Assembly (NCBI RefSeq): GCF_900129565.1 | Contig: NZ_FQWD01000004.1 | Coordinates: 372,001 to 436,000 of the forward strand | Length of the DNA: 64,000 nt | Direction of reading: 5' to 3' | Source of the DNA: Marisediminitalea aggregata | Lineage (GTDB): Bacteria > Pseudomonadota > Gammaproteobacteria > Enterobacterales > Alteromonadaceae | Shown here: one piece after another, positions 42,758 to 51,405 of the stretch | Layout of the letters: each line of letters begins with the position of its first letter | Numbering within the stretch: the first letter of the stretch is position 1 | Translations under genes and position numbers: made by a program | Notes under the pieces: generated by a model | The model's input: the letters and a program-made list of their open reading frames with translations, nothing else | Databases searched by the model: none | Told to the model about the DNA's origin: nothing

Positions 42758-44545
42758 TTAACTCAACAACTCAACCAGACTCGGCTGTGAGCCTGCCTGT
42801 TGGCGGTGCACGGTTTCAACGGTATTGAAGTAGAAGGTATCCAGCTCTTCGGCAGACATAAACTGCTCACTGAATCCCGGTACAATCGGGTCGATTGCGT
42901 GCTTCAATGCCAGCACAAAATGCGCAATTAGCTGCCTAACGTTATCGCTACCCATGGCAATTCGCATCGTGGTTAACCGAATACCGGCTTTTTCCTGCTC
43001 CTCACGACTCAGCTCAGAATGCGATGTCAGGGCCGGGCATAAAATCAGCGTATTGGTTTGCCCAATGCTGATTTGATGACCAAATGCAGGTTCCAGCGCA
43101 TCAAAGAAACGGGCAAACTCTACGCGATTCAGTTCGGGTATATCCAGCTCCGCGGTAAATAAAGCGCAAGGCCAGCCGTGCTGATGCATTTTTTCGCGCA
43201 GTCCGGCATTCGGGTGCTCAGGTAACGCATGGCTGTTCACCTTTACGTTGGGGTGCGACGATAAAAAGCGCGTGAATACCTGCGTGTTAATGACTTTACT
43301 TAACATGCGGTGGTTCAGGGTTTTCATGCCAGTTAACACGTCAAAGGCTTTCTCTGAATCGAGGAACGAGCCTTTGATGTAATACACATCCCAAAACAGG
43401 GTTTGCGACCAATCGACGCCTTGGGTTGCATGCCCTTTTGGCTGGAACATGCGGTGCGTTTCACCGATCACCACACCTGCAGTTGTAGTACCTGTGCCGC
43501 AAATATCCTTGGTATAGCTATGCATCACGTAATCCGGACGACTGGCTTTATCGGCATGCTGCAAAGGTTTGTGTAATACCGGTGTAGCCAGTGTAGAGTC
43601 CAGCATAACCAGTGCATTTTCGGCGTGTGCACGTCGACAAATTGCAGGCACATCCAGCACCAGGCCATGCGGATTACACGGTGATTCAATGTACACGTGC
43701 AGCTTCGCGCCCGCAGCCAGTTTATCGGCATATTGGGTTTTCACGCTTTCAAGGTGCGCCTCAAACTCACTTTCAGAATAGCCGTCAAACCAGGCCAACG
43801 TGATTGCCATGCGGTTTTCACGGGCGAAGTAGTCATGCAGTAACTGGAACACACCGCCATACACATTACGCGACACAATCAGTACGTCGCCATGCGACAG
43901 TACATTCGACAACATCGCATCAATAGCCGCCATACCAGAGTTAAAGTTCCAGGCCAGATATTCCTGTGCATTCGGACCGGCTTCCAAATCCACAATAGCG
44001 TTCGCCAGCGAAATATTCGTTGGGTTCATCAGGCGGCTGTAGATTTGATGCGTCGCTTCTTTGCCTTCGAAGGCCTCTTCAACCCACTCTGTACAGGCGT
44101 AAACATAGGTGGCGGTTTTCACTACTGCCGGCGTCGCCGAGAATAATGCAGGCACATTGTCGAACAGTGGATAATGTTGCTGTGAGTCCTGGTTCAGACT
44201 CTGCCAGGTTTGGCGAAACGGGTTTTGCAAGGTATCCAGGACTTTGGCAATTTGGAATGACAAAAACTTTTTAGCGTTGAAGTACGCCAGCTTGTCGGCT
44301 TTGTCCAGGCCATCAAGCGTTTCCCGGGTCACCTGCCACAGCTGCTGCACACTGTCGTGAGCGGCATATAAATGTGTTGCCGTATCAGCCAGCGCTTTAC
44401 CATAAGCACTATCAGGCTTAATACCAAAGTGCGCTAATTGTTCATTAACCAGCTCTGGAACAGATTGGGCTTCGGTGGTGTGTCGTCTTGGTGATAGGGT
44501 TCTACTGGCCGCCGACAACGCCGGCGCAGAATGTGATTGTGTCAT
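42758..44545 (-). CDS. Oversized Cys/Met-metabolism PLP enzyme
   Basis: A PLP-dependent trans-sulfuration-family enzyme (cystathionine gamma-synthase / lyase / sulfhydrylase fold). At 595 aa it is about 200 residues longer than the usual 390. The typical parts are YSRLMNPTNISLANAIVDLEAG, NFNSGMAAIDAMLSNVLSHGD, YIESPCNPHGLVLD, DSTLATPVL and the Schiff-base Lys in HSYTKDICGTGTTTAG (about residue 353). The first 150 residues (helical, Gln/Asp-rich) have no clear counterpart, and there is also an insertion near the C-terminus. It stands alone, with its promoter facing the GST gene. The reaction (gamma-lyase versus synthase) cannot be told from sequence alone. Confidence 0.82.
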   Translation of the reverse strand: MTQSHSAPALSAASRTLSPRRHTTEAQSVPELVNEQLAHFGIKPDSAYGKALADTATHLYAAHDSVQQLWQVTRETLDGLDKADKLAYFNAKKFLSFQIAKVLDTLQNPFRQTWQSLNQDSQQHYPLFDNVPALFSATPAVVKTATYVYACTEWVEEAFEGKEATHQIYSRLMNPTNISLANAIVDLEAGPNAQEYLAWNFNSGMAAIDAMLSNVLSHGDVLIVSRNVYGGVFQLLHDYFARENRMAITLAWFDGYSESEFEAHLESVKTQYADKLAAGAKLHVYIESPCNPHGLVLDVPAICRRAHAENALVMLDSTLATPVLHKPLQHADKASRPDYVMHSYTKDICGTGTTTAGVVIGETHRMFQPKGHATQGVDWSQTLFWDVYYIKGSFLDSEKAFDVLTGMKTLNHRMLSKVINTQVFTRFLSSHPNVKVNSHALPEHPNAGLREKMHQHGWPCALFTAELDIPELNRVEFARFFDALEPAFGHQISIGQTNTLILCPALTSHSELSREEQEKAGIRLTTMRIAMGSDNVRQLIAHFVLALKHAIDPIVPGFSEQFMSAEELDTFYFNTVETVHRQQAGSQPSLVELLS

Positions 44546-44675
44546 TTGAATACCTGTTCGTTATATTTAGCATTAACTGAATATAATTCGAAACAAATGC
44601 AAAATTAAGGAATTAAATTCATATAATTTTAACAAACAGGCAACAAATGTTTACTTATCGGCGAATAACGTTCGA

Positions 44676-45248
44676 CTAAATCCGCGGATCGGTGGCTTTA
44701 ATGATGCTGTCGTCCTGATACGTCTTCCACAATGTCTGTAGTGCCGGATAAGCAGCAAAATCCCATAATTCACGGAAACTCACCCAGTCGATTAAACAGA
44801 ACAAACAAATTGTCGGGTAATCCCATTGGCTGAAATCGCCTTGTTCTGCGTGAGTATTCAGTGTGGTTAATGCCGTTTCAATGCGCTCCAGTTGAAGTCT
44901 GAAAAACAACAACTCGCGGTCCTGCTCTACGCCTGAACGCTTGAGCATCATCAGTTGTACAAACGAGTCGTTTGCGGCATCGATTAACGTTAACCAATTT
45001 TCCTGTTCCCAGCTCAATGGCGCTGCGTTCGACTTTGTCTGCAAATACCGGAATATGACCCTTGAATCGAAAACCATTTGTTCGCCATCTTCCAGCGCCG
45101 GTACTTTTAACGCGGGATTCTTTTCTTTCAATAGCGCGCGTCCCGGCCCGCCGAAAATATCCATATTCACAAACTCGTAGTCTGTGTCGTTGAGCCATAA
45201 GCGAATGCGACGCACATAAGGTGATGTCGTAGAGCCGTACAATTTCAT
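44676..45248 (-). CDS. Glutathione S-transferase-like protein
   Basis: A 190-aa GST with the N-terminal thioredoxin-like domain (MKLYGSTTSPYVRRIRLWL, then NPALKVPALEDGEQMVFDSRVIFRYL with the cis-Pro) and an alpha-helical C-terminal domain. The usual catalytic Tyr/Ser/Cys position corresponds to the SPYVRR stretch. It resembles YibF/SspA-like stress GSTs. It is monocistronic, 106 bases downstream of erpA on the same strand. Substrate unknown. Confidence 0.88.
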   Translation of the reverse strand: MKLYGSTTSPYVRRIRLWLNDTDYEFVNMDIFGGPGRALLKEKNPALKVPALEDGEQMVFDSRVIFRYLQTKSNAAPLSWEQENWLTLIDAANDSFVQLMMLKRSGVEQDRELLFFRLQLERIETALTTLNTHAEQGDFSQWDYPTICLFCLIDWVSFRELWDFAAYPALQTLWKTYQDDSIIKATDPRI

Positions 45249-45353
45249 AATCTGATCCCGTTAGAAGAAAACGAGCACTCAGACTAATACGAACAAACGA
45301 AGATTGGCAATGCAAAGGGAGGTGCGGGGCGACAAGTCCCCGCAAAAATGTGC

Positions 45354-45698
45354 TTAAACGCTGAAGCTGGCGCCACAGCCACAGGTTGTGGTGGCATTCG
45401 GGTTCTGAACCAGGAACCGAGAGCCTTCCAGACCGTCAACATAATCAACTACGCCGCCAACAAGATACTGCAGGCTCATAGGGTCGACAACCAGGGTCAC
45501 GTCGTTTTTGTCGATGGTGGTGTCACCGTCATTTACTTTTTCATCGAACGTGAAGCCGTACTGAAAACCTGAGCAGCCACCACCCGTAACGTAAACGCGT
45601 AGTTTCAGATTCGGATTTTCTTCTTCTTCCACCAGCTCTCTGACTTTGCTGGCTGCTGCGTCCGAGAACTCAATCGGAAGTGCCATTTCAACGGACAT
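45354..45698 (-). CDS. erpA: Iron-sulfur cluster insertion protein ErpA
   Basis: An A-type carrier that delivers [Fe-S] clusters to apoproteins. The 114-aa length fits, with [13 protein letters not shown] (first Cys) and the C-terminal CGCGASFSV (two Cys) forming the three-Cys cluster site. In Alteromonadales erpA is commonly found near tyrS/mepM/anmK; here it is about 8 kb away with the FicTA module, the PLP enzyme and GST between, which suggests insertions. Its promoter lies in the 150 bases before 45849. Confidence 0.95.
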   Translation of the reverse strand: MSVEMALPIEFSDAAASKVRELVEEEENPNLKLRVYVTGGGCSGFQYGFTFDEKVNDGDTTIDKNDVTLVVDPMSLQYLVGGVVDYVDGLEGSRFLVQNPNATTTCGCGASFSV

Positions 45699-45848
45699 AA
45701 ATACCTCAAATAAAAAACCGGTACGCCGGTAATAACATGGGCCTATTATCTAATACCTGAGTAATTACATCAACTATTGTAACGGGTGATCCCTATTGAG
45801 TTCGACAACTGCAGTTTACAAAATCAAAACCGCAGCCTTTGACGCTAG

Positions 45849-46364
45849 TTAAAGCGTGGAGTCGATTGTGACTACGCCAGTATTCGAGTCATAGAAAATG
45901 GAGAAATTTGGTTCGGCTACAAGCAGATAGGTACAGGTGTTAGCGCTGTATGTAGCCTGATAGTCCTGGGAAGTATCTGACGCCACGGTTGGTGAGCCAT
46001 CCCCAAGCACGGCTCCCCATACAGAGATACAGTCAGAATCATTGTCTAATGTTGGATTGGCTTCAAACGGAAGATAGCTTTGGGCTGGCCAGCCATTGGC
46101 ATTCATGTCCATGAGGTTGTTACCGTTGCCGTAGAGATCCAGGTTATCTACGGGGCCGGAGTTGCCGGTCGATGCCCACTTCAAATGCGCCAACTTAATG
46201 GCCGAAGCAAACGCTGCGCCGGTTCCCTGTACTGTCGATGCCTGCGCGTCATCCTGAAAATCGATAAATCTGGGGGCAGCAGTCACAGAAAGTATACCCA
46301 GGATCACAATAACAATAATCAATTCAATCAGGGTAAATCCAGCTTGCGAAGAACTACGAGGCAT
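45849..46364 (-). CDS. Type IV pilin-like (MSHA-type) prepilin
   Basis: A 171-aa prepilin: short leader MPRSSSQAG, cleavage before FTLIELIIVIVILGILSVTAAPRFIDF (Glu at +5, then 20 hydrophobic residues), then a globular domain with an Ile/Leu/Asp-rich segment and two Cys near the end (CISVWG and CTYLL) that can form the D-loop disulfide. The TAAPRFIDFQDDA stretch is that of MshA/MshB pilins. No pilus assembly genes are adjacent, so it is an orphan subunit, perhaps used by an assembly system encoded elsewhere. Confidence 0.88.
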   Translation of the reverse strand: MPRSSSQAGFTLIELIIVIVILGILSVTAAPRFIDFQDDAQASTVQGTGAAFASAIKLAHLKWASTGNSGPVDNLDLYGNGNNLMDMNANGWPAQSYLPFEANPTLDNDSDCISVWGAVLGDGSPTVASDTSQDYQATYSANTCTYLLVAEPNFSIFYDSNTGVVTIDSTL

Positions 46365-46540
46365 AACACTACTTAAATGAAAATGGATAACTATTCACCG
46401 AGTATGTTCGAAAATAACGGAAAATAGAACCTTTTTTTAGGAACTTACACTTATTATCTATTCCTGAACGTAACAGAGTGAATACGTATGCATATTTAAC
46501 CCATAGGCAATAGCCGCTATGCTCAGGCCACTAGAGTTAA

Positions 46541-48472
46541 ATGGCGTACATATCAATGAAAACATCCCTCCAGCGTCGTGCAGTGAAAGCGACTGCGCTT
46601 GCGTTAATTGCTCCTTTGCTGTTGTCGTGCCAGCAACCGTCCGATAAGGTGGTCATCAAGCCGGCCCCGGAGCAAGAGATGAGCGTCAGCCACCCCAACG
46701 GAAAACCCATCGTATACCAAATGTTTACGCGGTTATTTGGCAATAAAAATACCACCAATAAACCTTGGGGAACACTGGAGGAAAATGGCGTTGGTAAGTT
46801 TAGTGATATTAATGACAATGCGCTGTCCGCTTTGAAATCCATGGGGGTTACGCATGTGTGGTATACCGGTATCGTTCACCACGCCTCAGTTACCGACTAT
46901 TCTGCATACGGCATTCCCGCTGATGATCCCGATGTGGTTAAAGGCCGTGCCGGTTCCCCCTATGCAGTGCGTGATTACTACAATGTGAATCCCGATCTGG
47001 CAGACGATCCCGCCCAGCGGCTGGCAGAATTTGAAGCGTTAGTAGAGCGCACTCATGCAAAAGGAATGCGCGTCATCATAGATATTGTGCCGAATCACGT
47101 CGCACGTCGATATGCCTCACTCACCTACCCGGAAACCAGTTTTGGTTTACATGACAATACCGAGGTTGCATATCACAAAGACAATAATTTTTATTATGTA
47201 CCGGGTCAGGCGTTTGACGTGCCTGATATACCTGAAAACCTGACACCACTTGGTGGAGAGCCTCATGCGCTGGCCGACGGCAAGTTCGACGAAAACCCGG
47301 CAAAATGGACGGGAAATGGCGCGCGAGCGGCGAAGCCTGACGTCAACGACTGGTATGAAACCGTTAAGATAAACTATGGCGTGCGTCCCGATGGTACTTT
47401 TGACTTTCCGGCTTTGCCAGACGCGCTGCGAGGCAAAGCCGCCAGCCAGCATGTTGCGTTTTGGCAAGACAAAGACGTGCCTGACTCCTGGGTAAAATTC
47501 AAAGATATCACCCAGTACTGGCTAGATAAGGGCGTAGATGGATTTCGCTACGATATGGCTGAAATGGTCCCCGTGGCATTTTGGTCTTACCTGAACAGCC
47601 ACATTAAAATTCGTCGTCCCGATGCGTTTTTACTGGCTGAGGTGTACCAGCCCCATCTCTACCGCGATTACCTGCAGTTGGGGCTGATGGACTCGTTGTA
47701 CGACAAAGTGGATTTTTACGACACGCTAAAACGCATTATGCAGGGCACTGGCGCCACCAGTGAACTGGTTACTATCCAACAACAATACCAGGATATTGCG
47801 CCGCAGCTACTCCACTTTCTGGAAAACCACGACGAACAACGCATAGCCAGCCCCGACTTTGCGGGTGATGCAGAAAAAGGCAAACCGGCGTTGGTTGTTT
47901 CCGCGCTAATGAGCGCTTCCCCTATGATGCTCTACTTCGGGCAGGAAGTAGGAGAAGATGGCAGCGAAGACATGGGATTTGGCGACCCTACCCGCACCAC
48001 CATTTTCGACTATGCCGGTGTACCAGCGCATCAACGCTGGATGAACAACGGCAAGTTTGACGGCGGGCAACTTACCGACGCAGAGAAGGCATTGAGACAT
48101 TATTACGAAACCGTGATGCACATTGCGGCAACACATCCTGCTGCAACGGGCGACTATGTCAGCCTGCATCAATCAAGCCTGAGCGGTGAAAGTGACTACA
48201 GCGAAAAACAACTGGCTTTTGCCCGTTGGCAAGGCGATGACAAACTCATCATTGTGAGTAACTTTGATGCAGAGAATACGGTCAGCCTCAATATCGTTTT
48301 ACCACCACCGTTGCAGCAAAGCTGGGCGGTTAATTCACCACTGGAACTGACTGACCTGCTAACAGGTCGCACACTGACATCAATCTATACAGACCAGCAA
48401 GCCTCAGTCGCATTGTCGTTACCGCCACTGGGATCTGCCGTACTTTCTGTGACAAAACAGACAAGCAAGTGA
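46541..48472 (+). CDS. GH13 alpha-amylase-family lipoprotein
   Basis: A 643-aa secreted glycoside hydrolase of family 13. A lipoprotein signal peptide (LALIAPLLLSCQQ) with the lipobox LLSC puts it on the membrane surface. The catalytic (beta/alpha)8 domain has VIIDIVPNHV, GFRYDMAE (nucleophile Asp about 336), LLAEVYQ (acid Glu about 367) and LENHDE (Asp about 431). The C-terminal 100 residues form a beta-domain. ATG 46541 or the ATG at 46556 may be the start. Likely acts on alpha-glucans such as maltodextrins; the exact activity is not determined. It is convergent with the glutaredoxin-MauE gene. Confidence 0.9.
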   Translation: MAYISMKTSLQRRAVKATALALIAPLLLSCQQPSDKVVIKPAPEQEMSVSHPNGKPIVYQMFTRLFGNKNTTNKPWGTLEENGVGKFSDINDNALSALKSMGVTHVWYTGIVHHASVTDYSAYGIPADDPDVVKGRAGSPYAVRDYYNVNPDLADDPAQRLAEFEALVERTHAKGMRVIIDIVPNHVARRYASLTYPETSFGLHDNTEVAYHKDNNFYYVPGQAFDVPDIPENLTPLGGEPHALADGKFDENPAKWTGNGARAAKPDVNDWYETVKINYGVRPDGTFDFPALPDALRGKAASQHVAFWQDKDVPDSWVKFKDITQYWLDKGVDGFRYDMAEMVPVAFWSYLNSHIKIRRPDAFLLAEVYQPHLYRDYLQLGLMDSLYDKVDFYDTLKRIMQGTGATSELVTIQQQYQDIAPQLLHFLENHDEQRIASPDFAGDAEKGKPALVVSALMSASPMMLYFGQEVGEDGSEDMGFGDPTRTTIFDYAGVPAHQRWMNNGKFDGGQLTDAEKALRHYYETVMHIAATHPAATGDYVSLHQSSLSGESDYSEKQLAFARWQGDDKLIIVSNFDAENTVSLNIVLPPPLQQSWAVNSPLELTDLLTGRTLTSIYTDQQASVALSLPPLGSAVLSVTKQTSK

Positions 48473-48494
48473 TCAGTTAAGGTTCAACAATATG

Positions 48495-48516
48495 CCGGGG
48501 TTCACAACCCCGGTTT
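48495..48516. terminator. Terminator between the GH13 gene and glutaredoxin-MauE gene
   Basis: A perfect 8-bp stem CCGGGGTT (48495-48502) / AACCCCGG (48506-48513) with a CAC loop and TTTAAA after it, 23 bases beyond the GH13 stop. Confidence 0.7.
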
Positions 48517-48519
48517 AAA

Positions 48520-49263
48520 TCACATTGAATGTGTCGTACCAACCAGCATCAGAAGACCACCTGCAACCATAAACAGGTTCTCGCTGAGCGAAACGAAGCC
48601 CAGGGGTACGTTGCTGTCACCACCGACACAGGCGCATTTCAGTTCTCGTTTATCGACATAAACGGCTTTAAATACCGACGCCGCACCAATACTACCAATA
48701 AAGACAGAGACAGGCGCAACCAACCAGGGAGAAATACCGCTTAACATACCCAAACCGGCATACAGCTCCAGGAAGGGATAAGCATACCCGTATCGAAGAT
48801 TGCGCATTGCCAGTAAATCGTAGGTGATAAAACTGTTTGTAAAGGTATACAGATTTTGTAGCTTCTGTACCGCCAACAATGTCATGGCAAATCCAATAAA
48901 CAACATCAATGTAGCGAACACCGAGAAACCGGCTGTTAATGATTGTTGATAGATCAGGGCAAGCAACAACGACACACTGAAAATCGCAATGACGGGCTGA
49001 TAACTTGTGCCTTGCGGCCCTGCCGGCTTCTTGCCGAAATAGGCGCGAAGGTCGTCATACCCGCCTACCCTCTCACCTTCAATGAAGGTTTGCGGTGTGG
49101 TGCTCACATCATGTTTGCTTTTAAATGCATCGGTTTCCTCACGACTGGTGAGCCATTTGTCTTCAACCTCATACCCCTGGCGCTCTAACAAATCCTTAGA
49201 GCGTAATCCAAATGGACAGATATGCTGTTCAGTGACCATTCGATATAACCTTGCTTTTTTCAC
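48520..49263 (-). CDS. Glutaredoxin-like / MauE membrane fusion protein
   Basis: A 247-aa two-part protein. Residues 1-75 are glutaredoxin-like (MVTEQHICPFGLRSKDLLERQGYE, with CPFG in place of CPYC, and the cis-Pro TPQTF). Residues 90-247 form a MauE/DoxX-like membrane domain of about four helices. A second Cys pair occurs in ELKCACVGGD near residue 210, which could pair with the monothiol Cys. MauE proteins help form or protect disulfides in methylamine dehydrogenase; here no mau genes are near, so the role is probably membrane thiol redox chemistry. copCD lies just upstream on the same strand. Confidence 0.85.
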   Translation of the reverse strand: MKKARLYRMVTEQHICPFGLRSKDLLERQGYEVEDKWLTSREETDAFKSKHDVSTTPQTFIEGERVGGYDDLRAYFGKKPAGPQGTSYQPVIAIFSVSLLLALIYQQSLTAGFSVFATLMLFIGFAMTLLAVQKLQNLYTFTNSFITYDLLAMRNLRYGYAYPFLELYAGLGMLSGISPWLVAPVSVFIGSIGAASVFKAVYVDKRELKCACVGGDSNVPLGFVSLSENLFMVAGGLLMLVGTTHSM

Positions 49264-49389
49264 AGCGCCTCCTTAAACCGTGCCGGTAAAATATTCAGAC
49301 TTGTGGTAATTCATACCGGGCAGCACAGGAAAATCCCCGTACATTGCCGGCTATGAACAAGGTTTCGCAAAAAGCGATCCAACCTGGAA

Positions 49390-50277
49390 TCAGACGCCCA
49401 CTAAGCTGGTTAATACTGCGGTTACTAACAGCAAAGCGGCGGCGACTATGATTTCGATATTCAGAGAGGCAACAAACTGTTGGGTGTTGCGGGAAGATTG
49501 CATACTGGGTACCAGTGATAATTTGTGACGCGCGGCCAGTAACAGAATAACGCAAAACGTCAGAATCTTTGCCATGAGTAACCAACCGTAACCGGTAAAA
49601 AGCAAGTTGTGCAATGAGCCTACTATGAAGTAAGCGAGGATGCCACCTACGAAAACCAGTACTGAAACCAGTACGCTGGCCTGCTCTCCAAAGCGAACTA
49701 ACCAGGGCAGCAAGACCTCTACGGAATCGGTACGGCAGGCCTTACGCATTGGGAGCAGGGCCCCAAACCACCACACGGCAATCAACACGTGTGTGGTAAG
49801 TAATGCGCCGAAAATAGGCGACATATCGGCGGTGTGTCCGGTAAACAAAAACGCCCCTACCAGGGCCGCGGTAGCTGCTACATGTAACAGAACCTCAGCC
49901 GATTTTGCGACCGATAGTTGCTTTGGAATACACAAGGCCAATAAGGCCAGTACAAACCCCGCTGCGCGCCAGCAAGTGGCATCACCCGCGCCGGTTGACC
50001 AGACGATTTGAATCATGAAGGAGGACAACGCCCCTTGCAGACCGTCGTCTGCAAGCATACCTACCTGGGAAAAGAAGTGAACCGCCACTGCAACAAGGCC
50101 AGCGAAAGCCGCATAGCCCAGTCCCCTTCGGGTCAAGACGATACGCTGTGTGAAAACATCTCCAACCGCGTGCTGCCAGTAAAAACTGCCCAGCACCACG
50201 ATCATTGAGATATACACAACCCACTTGCTTAATACCAGCGTAGCGGGCCAGAACAGCGTATCAACAATCACTATCAA
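49390..50277 (-). CDS. copD: Copper resistance membrane protein CopD
   Basis: A 295-aa inner-membrane protein with about eight hydrophobic helices and the CopD-family conserved histidines (VHFFSQVG, HTADMSP, THVLIAVWWFGALLP). It is thought to move copper across the inner membrane together with CopC. The start is TTG 50277 overlapping the copC stop (TTGA), so the pair is coupled; GTG 50271 is an alternative. From 49264 to 49389 there is no gene. Confidence 0.88.
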   Translation of the reverse strand: MIVIVDTLFWPATLVLSKWVVYISMIVVLGSFYWQHAVGDVFTQRIVLTRRGLGYAAFAGLVAVAVHFFSQVGMLADDGLQGALSSFMIQIVWSTGAGDATCWRAAGFVLALLALCIPKQLSVAKSAEVLLHVAATAALVGAFLFTGHTADMSPIFGALLTTHVLIAVWWFGALLPMRKACRTDSVEVLLPWLVRFGEQASVLVSVLVFVGGILAYFIVGSLHNLLFTGYGWLLMAKILTFCVILLLAARHKLSLVPSMQSSRNTQQFVASLNIEIIVAAALLLVTAVLTSLVGV

Positions 50278-50609
50278 TGCACCATGAAGCTGTATTCTTT
50301 TTGAACCTTGTGACCGTCTTTACCTACGATTGTCCAGTTTACAACGTAAGTATCGGGTTTCAGCGTCGGCAGCGTCCAGTTAAACTCACTGGTGGCTTTG
50401 GTCACCGGTTTGAAACCAAAAGGCACCTTTTTTCCTTTGCTGTCGGTCACCGTTACATTCAACATGATCACTTCTGCAGAGTAGGTTAACGACAGCGCCT
50501 CAGGTGCTTTCATTAACATGGCATTATCTGCCGGCACTGACGCCGTCAAATGGGTGTGTGCTGCAGCAGTCATGCTCCACATTAATAGTAATACGCTTAA
50601 CAATCTCAT
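50274..50609 (-). CDS. copC: Periplasmic copper-binding protein CopC/YobA
   Basis: A 111-aa precursor with signal peptide MRLLSVLLLMWSMTAAA and mature HTHLTASVPAD. The His at the mature N-terminus and a late GKDGHKVQKEYSF give the Cu(II) brace site of CopC; Met-rich Cu(I) motifs are absent. The frame is open to 50645, but AGAGG 6 bases before ATG 50609 fixes the start. It is the first gene of the copCD pair. Confidence 0.9.
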   Translation of the reverse strand: MRLLSVLLLMWSMTAAAHTHLTASVPADNAMLMKAPEALSLTYSAEVIMLNVTVTDSKGKKVPFGFKPVTKATSEFNWTLPTLKPDTYVVNWTIVGKDGHKVQKEYSFMVH

Positions 50610-50859
50610 GAATAACCTCTTCGTGTTAGAAAACCACATAAACAAATTTCTTAACCCTTAGTCTAATAATACAACCTGACGAATTACTCTGGAAATCATC
50701 ACGCGCACGCAACAAAGTGTCGTTTGTAAAGATAATGCAGCAGGCTGTGCTTTTTATTCAGACGTCACCAGAAAAAGCCCGTAACAATTTACTGATGAAT
50801 TTTCCCTGTGTTGCATTTATTCGGTGATATAGTGGTGTAAGAACGTTAAGGATCGACAC

Positions 50860-51405
50860 ATGCAAGCCTCAGAATTCTCCAACAATGTTATCCCTGTCTC
50901 AGAACTCCCCAGTTTAACGACTGTGCCCTCAGAGCCCATTTCACCCGCCTACCGCTGTCTGAACTTATGGCTGACGAGTGGCATATTCGGCGGCGTTGCA
51001 GCGATTCTGGTGCTGGTGTTAATTCAACCCTGGTTTGCGTTGCTGCCACCTGCCCCTTTTATTGTGTCGCTCTGTATAGGCGGCGTGTTGTTCATTGGTA
51101 GCTGGCTGTTTCTGTATCATTTTTTTGCCGACCCTTTGATTCGTTATTCAATACGGGAACAGGATCTCGTATTGTTCAAGGGCCTGTTGTTTAAAGACGT
51201 TATTTGTCAGCCGATCTTGCGTATCCAGCATATCGACATTCAGCGAGGCCCGTTTGAGCGTATGGCCGGCCTGGCCACGCTGAAAGTGTATTCTGCTGGC
51301 GGCAGTCTGCACACTCTGGCCATTCCGGGGCTCCCGGCGGACACAGCTGAGACCATCCGCCAGTTTGTACTGAATCACTCAGACTTAACTCAGGACGAAG
51401 CATGA
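50860..51405 (+). CDS. Bacterial PH-domain protein, YdbS type
   Basis: A 181-aa membrane protein with two helices (about 38-58 and 65-90) followed by a bacterial PH domain (bPH2, about 95-170). YdbS/YdbT pairs are described in Bacillus as protecting against the bacteriocin amylocyclicin; in Gram-negative bacteria the role is unknown. Its stop overlaps the start of the next gene (ATGA), so the two are co-translated. Confidence 0.82.
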   Translation: MQASEFSNNVIPVSELPSLTTVPSEPISPAYRCLNLWLTSGIFGGVAAILVLVLIQPWFALLPPAPFIVSLCIGGVLFIGSWLFLYHFFADPLIRYSIREQDLVLFKGLLFKDVICQPILRIQHIDIQRGPFERMAGLATLKVYSAGGSLHTLAIPGLPADTAETIRQFVLNHSDLTQDEA

